In this document: positions 1 to 8,640 of the stretch, in pieces
Layout: every line of letters starts with the position of its first letter
How positions within the stretch are numbered: the stretch's first letter is position 1
From: QHXQ01 sp036389375
GTDB lineage: Bacteria; Acidobacteriota; Blastocatellia; Pyrinomonadales; Pyrinomonadaceae
Length of the DNA: 54,210 nucleotides
Direction of reading: 5' to 3'
Assembly (NCBI GenBank): GCA_036389375.1
Contig: DASVQA010000229.1
Location: 1-54,210, forward strand
The notes under the pieces: model-generated
The model's database searches: none
Told to the model about the DNA's origin: nothing
The model's input: only the letters and a program-made list of their open reading frames with translations
Made by a program: the position numbers and the translations under genes

Positions 1-2
1 CG

Positions 3-2666
3 CCCCTTGCGACCGCGCAGGCTCTGGCGGAGGGCGACGACTATCACATCCGCACCCTTGCCCCCGACCCGCCCGGCAAGATCGCTTTCGCCAGCGACCG
101 CGCCGGCAACTTCGACATCTACGTGATGAACCCGGATGGCAGCGGCCTCGTCCGCCTGACCAGCGATCCGGCCGAAGACGTGCAACCGACATGGTCGCCC
201 GACGGCAGGAAGATCGCCTTCGTCAGCAACCGCGACGGCAACAAAGAGATTTACGTCGTCAACGTGGACGGCGGCGGGCTGACGCGGTTGACCAACAACA
301 CGGACGAAGACATCTCGCCGGCCTGGTCGCCCTCCGTCTCGAATCAACAGATCGCTTTCGTCAGCCACCGCGACGGCAACGATGAAATCTATCTGATGAA
401 CGCGGACGGCACGGGCCAGTCGAATCTGACGCTGAACGGCGCGGACGATAATGATCCGGCGTGGGCCCCTTCGGGCACACAACTCGCCTTCGCCACCAAC
501 CGCGACGGCGACAAGTTCGAACTCTATCGCGTCAACACGGATCGCACGGGTCTGACGCGCCTGACCAACAATTCCTTCAACGATGTCGCCCCTGCTTGGC
601 CGCCGGGTCGCATCACTTTCCAATCCGACCGTGACGGCAACGACGAGCTTTACACCGTCAACGCCTTAGACGGCTCGAACCCGGTGCGGCTAACCAATAA
701 TGCTGCGTTCGATCTCGATCCGGCGCGCTCATCCGACGGCGCGCGGCTAGTCTTCGTCAGCAACCGCGACGTGGCCGACAATCTTGAGATTTATGCGGCC
801 AACGCCGACGGCAGCAACGTCGTGCGCCTGACCAACAGCCCGGCCAGCGACATAGACCCGGCCATCCAGCCGTTCCAAACGGCCGCCACGCTCGGCAGCA
901 TCCAACTGAGCGCCAGCGTCTACATTGTCAGCGAAGGGCAACGCACGCTCGACATCACGGTCACACGCACGGGCGGCACGGGCGCAGCCTCCGTTGACAT
1001 CACGACCGTCAACGGCTCGGCGTCGGATCGCACAGACTTCACGCCCATCGCACGCACGCTGCATTTCGGCGCGGGCGAGACGAGCAAGACTGTCCGCCTC
1101 TCTGTCATTGACGACCTGCGCGTCGAGGGCGACGAGACGTTGACCGTCTCGCTCAGCAACCCGGTCAACACCACCATCGGCACTCCGTCGTCGGCGGTCG
1201 TGACCATCATGGACAACGACAGCACGATCCCGGCCGCCAACGCCACGCTCTACGGGGTGACGGCGGCAGGCAATCTCGTGCGCTTCAGCAGCGCCACGCC
1301 CGGCACGATTGATGCTTCGGTGGCCATCACGGGCCTGCAAACCGGCGAGACGATTCTCGGCATGGACACGCGGCCGGCGACGCGCCAACTCTACGCGCTC
1401 GGCAGCACCGGGCGCATCTACGTCGTCAATCCCGTGACCGGCGCGGCGCGGCAAGTATCAACCGTCGCCGTCGCGCTCAACGGCGCGTCGTTCGGCGTTG
1501 ACTTCAACCCCACGGTTGATCGCCTGCGCATCGTCTCGGACGCGGATCAGAATCTCCGCGTCAATGTCGATACCGGCGCAACCACCGTTGACACGCCGCT
1601 CAACTACGCCGTTGGCGATGTGGCCGTCGGGGCCAACCCGAACGTGGTTGGCATCGCCTACACAAACAACGTCGCGGGCGCGACCACGACCACGCTCTAC
1701 GGGATCGACTCGGCCCGCGATGTGCTGGTCACGCAGAACCCGCCGAACAACGGGACGCTCAACTCGGTTGGTAATGGACTGCCCACAGACACTTCAAACG
1801 TGGTCGGCTTCGACATCACCGATAGCGGCGCGGCACTGGCCGTGCTGAACGTCGGCGGTGTATCGCAACTCCACACGATCAACCTGACGACCGGCCGGGC
1901 GACGCTTGTGGGCAATGTCGGCGGCGGCGCGCAGGTGCGCGCCCTGACGGCTGCCAGTCTGCCGGCGAATCCGATTGACGATACGCCGTTCTTCGTCCGG
2001 CAACAGTACCTCGACTTCCTCGGGCGTGAACCGGACGCGGCGGGCTTTAACGCCTACGTCAACCTGCTCGACAACTGTCCGGATCGTATAAACACGCCGG
2101 GCTGCGACCGCGTCACCGTCTCGGCCGCGTTCGTCGGCTCGCCGGAGTTCCAGCAACGCGGCGCGTTCATCGTCCGCACCTACCTCGCCGCCTTTGGCCG
2201 GCTGCCGACCTATCGTGAGTTCGTCCGCGACCTCTCGTCCATCGGCGGCGCAACCGGCGACGAGGCGCTCGCCAACCGCGCGCGCTACCCGGACGACTTC
2301 GTGCAGCGACCTGAGTTCGGCGCGATCTACGATGCGCTGTCAAACGCAGCCTACGTGGATCGTTTGATCGCCAATACGGGCGTCGCGTTCCCGAATCGCA
2401 ATCAACTCGTCGCTGATCTGGACGCGGGTCTGAAGACGCGCGGGCAAGCCCTGCGCGAAATAACGGACAACCCGCAGTTCATTAATGCGGCCTTTAATCG
2501 CGTCATCGTGCTGATGCAGTACTTCGGCTATCTCCGACGCGATCCTGAACCGGCGGGCTTCAACGCCTACCTTAATTTCCTGAACGCCAACCCGAACGAC
2601 TTCCGCACGCTGGTGCGCGCCTTTGTGGACTCGGTCGAGTACCGCAGCCGCTTCGGCCCACCCTAA
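3..2666 (+). CDS. PD40 propeller / Calx-beta / DUF4394 / DUF4214 surface protein, 5' partial
   Basis: The frame is open to the left edge, so the true start lies upstream; residues are counted from the first complete codon. About residues 25-290 are TolB/PD40-type propeller repeats (recurring IAFVSNRDGNKEIY and WSPDG patterns). About 298-406 is a Calx-beta domain (VSEGQRTLDITVTR, EGDETLTVSLSNP). About 414-655 matches DUF4394, a propeller-like domain with TLYGV and LYALGSTG motifs. About 660-887 is a DUF4214 tandem region (FVRQQYLDFLGREPDAAGFNAY, seen again near the end). This architecture is typical of very large secreted or cell-surface proteins; ligand and role are unknown. No C-terminal anchor is visible. 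The gene converges on the next one across a strong hairpin. Confidence 0.85.
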   Translation, partial: PLATAQALAEGDDYHIRTLAPDPPGKIAFASDRAGNFDIYVMNPDGSGLVRLTSDPAEDVQPTWSPDGRKIAFVSNRDGNKEIYVVNVDGGGLTRLTNNTDEDISPAWSPSVSNQQIAFVSHRDGNDEIYLMNADGTGQSNLTLNGADDNDPAWAPSGTQLAFATNRDGDKFELYRVNTDRTGLTRLTNNSFNDVAPAWPPGRITFQSDRDGNDELYTVNALDGSNPVRLTNNAAFDLDPARSSDGARLVFVSNRDVADNLEIYAANADGSNVVRLTNSPASDIDPAIQPFQTAATLGSIQLSASVYIVSEGQRTLDITVTRTGGTGAASVDITTVNGSASDRTDFTPIARTLHFGAGETSKTVRLSVIDDLRVEGDETLTVSLSNPVNTTIGTPSSAVVTIMDNDSTIPAANATLYGVTAAGNLVRFSSATPGTIDASVAITGLQTGETILGMDTRPATRQLYALGSTGRIYVVNPVTGAARQVSTVAVALNGASFGVDFNPTVDRLRIVSDADQNLRVNVDTGATTVDTPLNYAVGDVAVGANPNVVGIAYTNNVAGATTTTLYGIDSARDVLVTQNPPNNGTLNSVGNGLPTDTSNVVGFDITDSGAALAVLNVGGVSQLHTINLTTGRATLVGNVGGGAQVRALTAASLPANPIDDTPFFVRQQYLDFLGREPDAAGFNAYVNLLDNCPDRINTPGCDRVTVSAAFVGSPEFQQRGAFIVRTYLAAFGRLPTYREFVRDLSSIGGATGDEALANRARYPDDFVQRPEFGAIYDALSNAAYVDRLIANTGVAFPNRNQLVADLDAGLKTRGQALREITDNPQFINAAFNRVIVLMQYFGYLRRDPEPAGFNAYLNFLNANPNDFRTLVRAFVDSVEYRSRFGPP

Positions 2667-2684
2667 AGAAACGTTCGACACTTG

Positions 2685-2734
2685 CAGACACGCAGGGCAC
2701 GCGGAGAGTGATCTCCGCGTGCCCTGCGCGTCTG
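2685..2734. terminator. Long hairpin between convergent genes
   Basis: A 17-bp perfect inverted repeat (arms 2691-2707 and 2712-2728, loop GTGA) is extended by a further 5 bp after one mismatch. It lies between two convergent genes, so it probably works as a bidirectional terminator. No T tract follows on either strand, so Rho-independent function is inferred from position and stability only. Confidence 0.6.
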
Positions 2735-2753
2735 AGGACGTGTTGACTGTCGT

Positions 2754-3257
2754 CTACTCTCTGTGTTCCGGCAGCGCCGCCCCGCGCCAGTCGGGCAGCG
2801 CGGGCGGCACGCGCCGGACGTAGATGGATGCGCCGCGCACGCTCTCGACCACGACGCGGTCGCCCGCTTCAAGCTCCGGCTCGCCCTCCGCCGGGTAAGC
2901 CGTCCAGACCGAGCCGTAGACCTTGACCGCGCCCTCATTGAGCGCGCCGCGACTGGACGTGACGACCGTGCCCACCTTACCCGGCAGCGCGTCCACGCCG
3001 GTCTTCAAGCCGCCCGCGAGTTCCTTACGCACGAAGTATTTCGTGAAGATGGTGCGCGAAGCGATGGTCAGCGCCATCGAGACGACGAAGAAGATGAGGA
3101 ACTGAAACGGGTAGCCGAAGCCGGCGAGGCTGGCGAGCGCCGCCGCCAGCGCGCCGAGGCCGAACCACAGCAGCACAAAGCCCGGCGTGAATATCTCTGC
3201 CACCATCAGGATGACGCCGAGCACAACCCAGATCACCCAGATGTATTCATCAATCAT
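2754..3257 (-). CDS. NfeD-like membrane protein
   Basis: A 167-aa protein with three or four hydrophobic helices in the first ~75 residues (IWVVLGVILMVAEIFTPGF, LLWFGLGALAAALASLAGF, FLIFFVVSMALTIAS). A soluble domain follows (about 90-155) with GKVGTVVTS, GAVKVYGSVWTAYP and LEAGDRVVVESV. That pattern is the NfeD C-terminal OB-fold seen in short YbbK-type NfeD proteins, which associate with stomatin/SPFH proteins or membrane proteases in membrane quality control. No SPFH gene is adjacent. It lies 16 bp downstream of the proline dehydrogenase gene on the same strand, so the two may be co-transcribed. Confidence 0.85.
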   Translation of the reverse strand: MIDEYIWVIWVVLGVILMVAEIFTPGFVLLWFGLGALAAALASLAGFGYPFQFLIFFVVSMALTIASRTIFTKYFVRKELAGGLKTGVDALPGKVGTVVTSSRGALNEGAVKVYGSVWTAYPAEGEPELEAGDRVVVESVRGASIYVRRVPPALPDWRGAALPEHRE

Positions 3258-3273
3258 CGTCGCTCTCCGCGCC

Positions 3274-4194
3274 TTAGCCCTTGAACAGATTCTTCACGAC
3301 GAACCACACGTTCGCCGGCCGCTCCGCCAATCGGCGCATGAAATACGGATACCACGTCTGCCCGTAAGGGACATAGACGCGCATGCCGTAGCCGTCACGC
3401 GCCAATTGCACCTGCAAGTCGCGGCGCACGCCGTAGAGCATCTGAAACTCGAACGCAGATTTCGGGATGCCCTCGCGTTGGCTGAAGTCTATGGTCGCGT
3501 CAATCATTTTGGGATCGTGCGTGGCGATGCCGTGATATGTGCCGCTCGCCAGCAGCACGCGCATCAGGCGCACGTAGTTTGCATCCGTGTCCTGCTTATC
3601 AGCGAACGCAACTTCGGGCGGCTCGTTGTACGCGCCCTTGCAGAGCCGGATGCGCGCGGGGATTTGCAATAACTCGCGCACGTCCTGCTCCGTGCGTTTG
3701 AGATAGGCCTGCACGACGATGCCGACCGTGTTCAGATCGAACTCGGCGCGCAACCGCCGGAAGATGTCAAAGGTCACCTGCGTGACGTTCGAGCCTTCCA
3801 TGTCCACACGCACGAAGTTGCCCCGCCGCGCCGCCTCGGCCACGACCGCGCGCGCGTTCCGGTAGGTCAACTCCGGCTCGATGTCCAGCCCGAACTGCGT
3901 CAGCTTGATCGAAACGTTCGACTTGATGCCCGTCTCGTCAATGCGCGCGAGCACGCGCTGGTACTCGCGCACCTCGCCCTCCGTCTCCGCTGCGTTCGTC
4001 ACGCCTTCGTTTAAGTGATCGAAGGAGGCGGTTGCGCCCGTCGCGTTGATCTCGCGGATGGCGGCGACCGCCTCCTCGATGTTCTCGCCCGCGACAAAGC
4101 GCGTGGTCAATTTTTTGAACGGGCGGAAGCGCGTCGCAAAATCCTTCAGCCCTTCCTGCCGCGATAGGAATAAGAGTGCGTTTCTGGCAACCAT
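3274..4194 (-). CDS. Proline dehydrogenase
   Basis: FAD-dependent oxidation of L-proline to delta-1-pyrroline-5-carboxylate, by family a membrane-associated TIM-barrel enzyme. The ~306-aa length fits the stand-alone (non-PutA) class. Family signatures include SIKLTQFGLDIEP, VRVDMEGSNVT, VQAYLKRTEQDV, RLCKGAYNEP, FEFQMLYGVR and the C-terminal VYVPYGQTWYPYFMRRLAERP, which carries the paired arginines that bind the proline carboxylate. I chose the start MVARNALLF; an in-frame ATG five codons upstream (4209) would put the N-terminus inside an inverted-repeat arm. No P5C dehydrogenase is nearby. The promoter region contains heptad inverted repeat 1. Confidence 0.92.
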   Translation of the reverse strand: MVARNALLFLSRQEGLKDFATRFRPFKKLTTRFVAGENIEEAVAAIREINATGATASFDHLNEGVTNAAETEGEVREYQRVLARIDETGIKSNVSIKLTQFGLDIEPELTYRNARAVVAEAARRGNFVRVDMEGSNVTQVTFDIFRRLRAEFDLNTVGIVVQAYLKRTEQDVRELLQIPARIRLCKGAYNEPPEVAFADKQDTDANYVRLMRVLLASGTYHGIATHDPKMIDATIDFSQREGIPKSAFEFQMLYGVRRDLQVQLARDGYGMRVYVPYGQTWYPYFMRRLAERPANVWFVVKNLFKG

Positions 4195-4202
4195 CGGTGT
4201 TG

Positions 4203-4272
4203 GTGACAAGTGGCGAGCGACGCGTGCCGAGCGGGGACAAGTTTTTCAGGCTTGTCGCTCTTCACTTGTCAC
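4203..4272. repeat. Heptad-type inverted repeat 1
   Basis: Arms 4203-4221 (GTGACAAGTGGCGAGCGAC) and 4254-4272 are inverted copies matching at 17 of 19 positions. A nested GACAAG/CTTGTC pair lies inside. It sits between divergent genes, immediately upstream of the chosen proline dehydrogenase start. It has the same design as the elements near 6.25, 30.1, 41.7 and 43.8 kb, with a different unit. Confidence 0.75.
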
Positions 4273-4382
4273 TGGCGACTGCTTTCTCCTATGCTTTGCG
4301 GCGCGTGCTTCGCCGTGATCGTTTGTGCATCCTCGTTAGCGTTCTGTGCCGTCGGTAGCCCCTTTGAGGGCCACGAAATTCA

Positions 4383-4688
4383 TTGCGTTGGAAGCTGCTA
4401 GTTGCCGCCTCGCTCGTTGCCGCTCTGCTCGGCGCGGGCGGTAGCTTCGCCCTCAGCTACGCGCTCGGGCGCTTTAGCCAGTACAGACCCGCCGGCTTCA
4501 CCCGGCTCATGCTGGCGGAACTCCTGCCGCTTGCGCTCAGCCTGAGCGCCGGTTTTTTCGTCTACCGGCACACGGCGCGGCGACGCAAACTGCAAACCCT
4601 CGTCGCCGTCCTCTTGAGCATCGCGCTCGCGCAGACGTTGATCCGCTTCGTCCTGCCGTTGCTGCCATATTTCAACCGCCCCGGTTAA
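4383..4688 (+). CDS. Small three-helix membrane protein of unknown function
   Basis: A 101-aa reading frame with a TTG start; no ATG lies near the N-terminus. Three hydrophobic segments are visible: LLVAASLVAALLGAGGSFAL, LMLAELLPLALSLSAGFFVY and LVAVLLSIALAQTLIRFVLP. A basic HTARRRKLQ stretch separates the second and third, as expected for a cytoplasmic loop. I recognise no family. Its stop shares the palindromic TTAA with the stop of the convergent HD-domain gene. Coding status rests on the coherent hydrophobic pattern and the tight 3' fit. Confidence 0.55.
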   Translation: MRWKLLVAASLVAALLGAGGSFALSYALGRFSQYRPAGFTRLMLAELLPLALSLSAGFFVYRHTARRRKLQTLVAVLLSIALAQTLIRFVLPLLPYFNRPG

Positions 4689-5269
4689 CCGCCAGCCGCC
4701 ACACGCTGCAACCCAATCTGCTCCTGCACGGGTCTGAGCGCGTCAATGACGAAGCGTATGTGCTCGTCCAGATTGACGCCCAACTCGGCCACGCTCTGAT
4801 AAATGTCTTCGCGGTTGACCGTGCGCGCAAATGCTTTGTCCTTGAGTTTCTTCTTGACGGACGACACCTCCATGTCGTCCAGACTCTTCGAGGGTCTGAC
4901 GAGCGCGCAGGCGACTAGGAAGCCGCACAACTCGTCCGTGGCAAAGAGCGCCCGCGCGAGCGGCGTGTCGCGCGGCACATTGGTGTAGGTGGCGTGCCCC
5001 ATGATGGCGCGGATCATGTGGTCTGGATAGCCGCGCCCGCACATGATGGTCGCGCCCTTGTATGGATGCTCCTCGGCGGTCGGGAACATCTCGTAATCGA
5101 AGTCGTGCAGCAGCCCCGTGATGCCCCATTCGTCCACGTCCGCCGCCGCGCCACCGTAGCGCGGCGCGGCGGCGCGCATCGCCGTCTCGACCGCGAGCGC
5201 GTGCTTGCGCAGGCTCTCGCCCTTCGTGTACTCGCACAGCAATTCCCACGCATCTGCGCGTGTGGGCAT
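4685..5269 (-). CDS. HD-domain (HDIG-type) hydrolase-like protein
   Basis: About 194 aa. The HD signature is visible: a leading His in LRKHALAVETAM, then GITGLLHDFDYEMFP with the paired His-Asp, and later IMGHATYTNVP and LFATDELCGF that supply the remaining metal-site His and Asp. Small HDIG proteins of this type are annotated as metal-dependent phosphohydrolases; the substrate is unknown. I chose the start at MPTRADAW, because the 19 residues upstream in the longer frame look non-homologous. It is convergent with the small membrane protein gene and overlaps it by 4 bp. Confidence 0.8.
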   Translation of the reverse strand: MPTRADAWELLCEYTKGESLRKHALAVETAMRAAAPRYGGAAADVDEWGITGLLHDFDYEMFPTAEEHPYKGATIMCGRGYPDHMIRAIMGHATYTNVPRDTPLARALFATDELCGFLVACALVRPSKSLDDMEVSSVKKKLKDKAFARTVNREDIYQSVAELGVNLDEHIRFVIDALRPVQEQIGLQRVAAGG

Positions 5270-5369
5270 CAGGTCGCACCTCGCATGCTCAACGAATTGT
5301 GTTTGCCACGCTGAGCAGTTTCGCACGTCTGCCCGCCCGCTTTCAACAAGCGCCGTCTGAATGACCCGC

Positions 5370-5398
5370 TTGCTGCCCTTTTAGCCATCCTATACAAT
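5370..5398 (+). promoter_or_regulatory. Candidate sigma-70 promoter of the heme operon
   Basis: TTGCTG (5370-5375) and TACAAT (5393-5398) are separated by exactly 17 bp and lie 36 bp before the first ATG of the heme operon. The -10 is good and the -35 matches only about half of TTGACA. Confidence 0.4.
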
Positions 5399-5434
5399 GA
5401 GCCGCGTCACGCTTGACAGTAGTGCAGACCATCC

Positions 5435-6250
5435 ATGAAGTCCCTTTTACTCGTCACACTCTTAGCCTATGCGGTCGCTGCGATCCACGCGTTGCTCGCG
5501 TTCGCCAATAAGCGCCGCTCGGCCGAAAGCACCGCGCTCTGGTCGCTCGGCGCGGGCTTTCTACTGCACACGGCGGCGCTCGTGCTCGACTGGGTGCGCG
5601 ATGGTCATTACCCGCTGTTCGGTCAGCGCGAGACCTTCTCGTTTCTCGCGTGGACGCTCGTCATTGCCTACGGGCTGGCGCTCTATCGCTACCGCGCCCG
5701 CGCGCTCGGCGCGCTGACCATGCCCCTTGTCACGCTGCTTATCATGATCGCCGCGCTCGTGCCGGAGAACGATGGGGACGTGGCCAATTCCGTCATCGCC
5801 GGCGCGGCCGGCTGGCTGTTCCCCGTCCACACGACGCTGTTGGTCTGCGCCTACGCCGCCTTCTTCGTCGCCTTCGCCGCCAGCGTGATGTATCTCTGGC
5901 AGGAACGCGAACTGAAACTGAAAACCTTTAGCGCCTTCTTTCATCGGCTGCCGTCGCTCTCAACTGTGGACGACATCGGCGCGACGGCCGCGGGTGTCGG
6001 CTTCACGCTGCTCTCGCTCGGCATCCTGACCGGCATGATCTGGTCGTCGGCGCGTTCGGGGCGCATCTGGCACAACGACCCCAAAGAGGTCTTTGCCCTG
6101 CTGACGTGGGTGCTCTACCTCACGATGATTCACTACCGCGCGCAATGGCGCGGGCGCAAAGCTGCCTGGGCCGGGGTCGCCGGCTTCGTGCTCGTCATCT
6201 TCACCTTCCTCGGCACGCGCTGGCTCGGCGGCTATCACGTATTTGGCTAA
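5435..6250 (+). CDS. hemX: Cytochrome c assembly / HemX-like membrane protein
   Basis: A 271-aa, largely hydrophobic protein with about eight membrane helices, of the CcsA/HemX family. The family region is visible in YPLFGQRETFSFLAWT, FPVHTTLLVCAYAAFF and the C-terminal WHNDPKEVFALLTWVLYLTMIHYR, which contains the conserved WxxDPKE and a His. CcsA proteins handle heme for cytochrome c maturation; HemX, the same fold, lies next to hemA in many genomes and influences glutamyl-tRNA reductase level. Its position directly before hemA, hemC and hemD favours HemX. A separate role in cytochrome c biogenesis cannot be excluded, since c-type cytochromes are encoded at 32-34 kb. Confidence 0.85.
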   Translation: MKSLLLVTLLAYAVAAIHALLAFANKRRSAESTALWSLGAGFLLHTAALVLDWVRDGHYPLFGQRETFSFLAWTLVIAYGLALYRYRARALGALTMPLVTLLIMIAALVPENDGDVANSVIAGAAGWLFPVHTTLLVCAYAAFFVAFAASVMYLWQERELKLKTFSAFFHRLPSLSTVDDIGATAAGVGFTLLSLGILTGMIWSSARSGRIWHNDPKEVFALLTWVLYLTMIHYRAQWRGRKAAWAGVAGFVLVIFTFLGTRWLGGYHVFG

Positions 6251-6253
6251 GTG

Positions 6254-6319
6254 CCAGTAGCCAGTAGCCAGTAGAAAAACAACTGCTGCCTGCGACTGAC
6301 TACTGACTACTGACTACTG
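6254..6319. repeat. Heptad-type inverted repeat 2
   Basis: Left arm 6254-6274 is three tandem copies of CCAGTAG. Right arm 6296-6319 is three copies of CTGACTA-type units in inverted orientation, ending just before the hemA start. The arms match at about 18 of 20 positions. The left arm starts 4 bp after the hemX stop codon. Confidence 0.85.
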
Positions 6320-6325
6320 CTTTTT

Positions 6326-7612
6326 ATGTCCATCGTCCTCGTCGGCCTCAACCATAAATCCGCGCCCGTCGAGGTGCGCGAGCGGTTGGCTTTTTCCGAC
6401 GACGCCTGCACCGAATCGTTGCGCGCGCTGGTGGACGGCGAAGTTATCCATGAAGGCTTGATCGTTTCGACCTGCAACCGTGTCGAGGTGCTGGCGGAGA
6501 CGGGCAGCACGGACAGCGCGGCGGGTGCAACCCGCATCAGCAACTTCCTGAGCGATGTGCGCCGCGTGCCCCCCGATTTTTTCCACTCGCATCTTTACAC
6601 GCACGCCGAGGACGAGGCCGTGCGCCACGTCTTTCGCGTCGCCTCGTCGCTCGATTCGATGGTCGTGGGCGAACCGCAAGTGCTCGGTCAGGTGCGGCGC
6701 GCCTATTCGCTCGCCGTCGCGGCCGGCACGGCCGGCCGCGTCATGCACCGGCTGATGCACCACACGCTGCACGTCGCCAAGCGCGTGCGCTCCGAGACCG
6801 GCATTGCGGATTCGGCCGTCTCCATCAGCTACACGGCGGTCGAACTGGGGCGCAAGATTTTCGGCTCGCTCAAAGGTTCGACCGTGCTGCTCGTCGGCGC
6901 GGGCGAGATGGCCGAGTTGGCGGCGCAGCATCTCGTCGCGGCGGGCGCGCAGCGCATCCTCGTCGCCAATCGCACGCACGAGACCGGCGCAGAACTGGCC
7001 GCCAAGTTTGGCGGCGAGGCCGTCAGTTACAACGCTCTGACCAAACATCTTGCGGATGCCGACATCGTCATCTGCTCGACGGCGGCGGACGGCTACGTTG
7101 TGACGCCACAGATGGCGCGCGAGGCGCTCGAAGCGCGCCGCAACAAGCCGGCCTTCTACATTGACATCAGCGTGCCGCGCAACGTCGATCCGGCGGTCGG
7201 CGCGATCAGCAATCTGTTCGTCTTCGACGTGGACGACCTCGAAGCCGTGATCGCCTCGAACATACGCGAGCGCGAACGCGAGGCGGAGCGCGCCGAGTTG
7301 ATCGTCGAATCCGAGGTGATGCAGTTCCAACAGGCGCTGCGCGCGCTGGACATCGGGCCGACCGTCGGCGCGCTGCGCCAGAAGATGCAGGACATCGCGC
7401 GCGCCGAATATCAACGACAGCGCGGCAAACTCGGCCCGCTCACGCCCGAACAGGAACGCGCCGTCGAGTCTTTGCTGCTTGCTGCCGTCAACAAGATCGC
7501 GCACCCGGTCATCAACCGTATGCGCCGCTCGCACGAAACCGGCGTCGCAGAGAACATGCAGGCGTGGCGCGAAATCTTCGAGTTGGAAGAAAAGACAGAG
7601 GATAGAGATTAG
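6326..7612 (+). CDS. hemA: Glutamyl-tRNA reductase
   Basis: NADPH-dependent reduction of glutamyl-tRNA(Glu) to glutamate-1-semialdehyde, the first committed step of C5 tetrapyrrole synthesis in the cytoplasm. 428 aa, the usual length. The catalytic Cys is C50 in LIVSTCNRVEV. SLDSMVVGEPQVLGQV, the Rossmann-type VLLVGAGEMAELAAQHL and the ISVPRNVDPAVG region are typical. The C-terminal dimerisation helix bundle ends around MRRSHETGVAENM. It is the second gene of the operon, separated from hemX by an inverted repeat that may attenuate or protect the message. Confidence 0.97.
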   Translation: MSIVLVGLNHKSAPVEVRERLAFSDDACTESLRALVDGEVIHEGLIVSTCNRVEVLAETGSTDSAAGATRISNFLSDVRRVPPDFFHSHLYTHAEDEAVRHVFRVASSLDSMVVGEPQVLGQVRRAYSLAVAAGTAGRVMHRLMHHTLHVAKRVRSETGIADSAVSISYTAVELGRKIFGSLKGSTVLLVGAGEMAELAAQHLVAAGAQRILVANRTHETGAELAAKFGGEAVSYNALTKHLADADIVICSTAADGYVVTPQMAREALEARRNKPAFYIDISVPRNVDPAVGAISNLFVFDVDDLEAVIASNIREREREAERAELIVESEVMQFQQALRALDIGPTVGALRQKMQDIARAEYQRQRGKLGPLTPEQERAVESLLLAAVNKIAHPVINRMRRSHETGVAENMQAWREIFELEEKTEDRD

Positions 7613-7660
7613 CGGTGCGGCGTCAGCAGCAGGAGATTTTTTCTGACCTCTTTTACGTCC

Positions 7661-8599
7661 ATGAAGCAACAATTCATCATCGGCTCGCGCGGCTCGAAGC
7701 TGGCGCTCTGGCAGGCGGAGTGGGTGCAGGCGCGGCTCAGCGAACTGCGCCCCGACGCGACCGTGCGGATCGAAATCATCAAGACTTCGGGCGACGTGCT
7801 GCGCGACGTGCCGCTCGCGTTCATCGGCGGCAAAGGCGTCTTCACCAAAGAACTCGAAGAGGCGCTCTTAGCCGAGCGCATAGACATCGCCGTGCATTCG
7901 CTCAAAGACCTGCCGACGATCCTGCCCGCAGAACTGACCATCACCGCCATCACCGAGCGCGAAGACCCGCGCGATGCGCTTGTGCTACGAGCCGACGCGC
8001 AGCACGAGCACGCGACGCTGCACGCACTAGCGCAGGGCGCGGTCGTCGGTACGTCGAGCCTGCGCCGGCAGGCACAGTTGAAACATCTGCGCCCCGATGT
8101 CGAGATCAAAGACCTGCGCGGCAACGTGGACACGCGCCTGCGCAAACTGGACGAAGGGCAGTACGACGCGGTCATTCTAGCCTCGGCGGGCTTGCGCCGG
8201 CTGGGCTTTGCTGCGCGCATCAGCGCGAGCGTGCCGACCGATGTGATGCTGCCCGCCGTCGGTCAGGGCGCGCTCGGCATCGAGACGCGCGCCGCAGACG
8301 AAGACACCAACGCGCTCGTGCGGCTGCTCAATCATCAACCGACGCGCGCCGCCTGCGAAGCCGAACGCGCCCTCCTGCGCGCGCTCGGCGGCGGCTGCCA
8401 AGTGCCCATCGCCGCGCACGCCACCGTCGCCTATGGTCGCTTGTATCTCGCCGGCCTCGTCGCCGGTTTGGACGGCGTGCAACTGCTCCGCGCGGCGCTC
8501 GAAGCTGATGCGACAGAGGCACGAAGCGCGGGCGAAACGCTGGCCGCCAACCTGCGCGCACAGGGCGCGGATCAACTGCTGGTCGGGCTGACAAGCTAA
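7661..8599 (+). CDS. hemC: Porphobilinogen deaminase (hydroxymethylbilane synthase)
   Basis: Condenses four porphobilinogen units into hydroxymethylbilane. 312 aa, standard length. Signatures: IGSRGSKLALWQAEWVQ at the N-terminus, AVHSLKDLPT, DLRGNVDTRLRKL, and ALGGGCQVPIAAHA, in which C246 carries the dipyrromethane cofactor. The ATG at 7661 gives the canonical N-terminus. The hemA-hemC gap is 48 bp, consistent with one transcript. No hemB is present in the window. Confidence 0.97.
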   Translation: MKQQFIIGSRGSKLALWQAEWVQARLSELRPDATVRIEIIKTSGDVLRDVPLAFIGGKGVFTKELEEALLAERIDIAVHSLKDLPTILPAELTITAITEREDPRDALVLRADAQHEHATLHALAQGAVVGTSSLRRQAQLKHLRPDVEIKDLRGNVDTRLRKLDEGQYDAVILASAGLRRLGFAARISASVPTDVMLPAVGQGALGIETRAADEDTNALVRLLNHQPTRAACEAERALLRALGGGCQVPIAAHATVAYGRLYLAGLVAGLDGVQLLRAALEADATEARSAGETLAANLRAQGADQLLVGLTS

Positions 8600-8640
8600 G
8601 CCGCAATTTTTGCTTGAGCCTGTCGCCGTCAGACCGGCAA

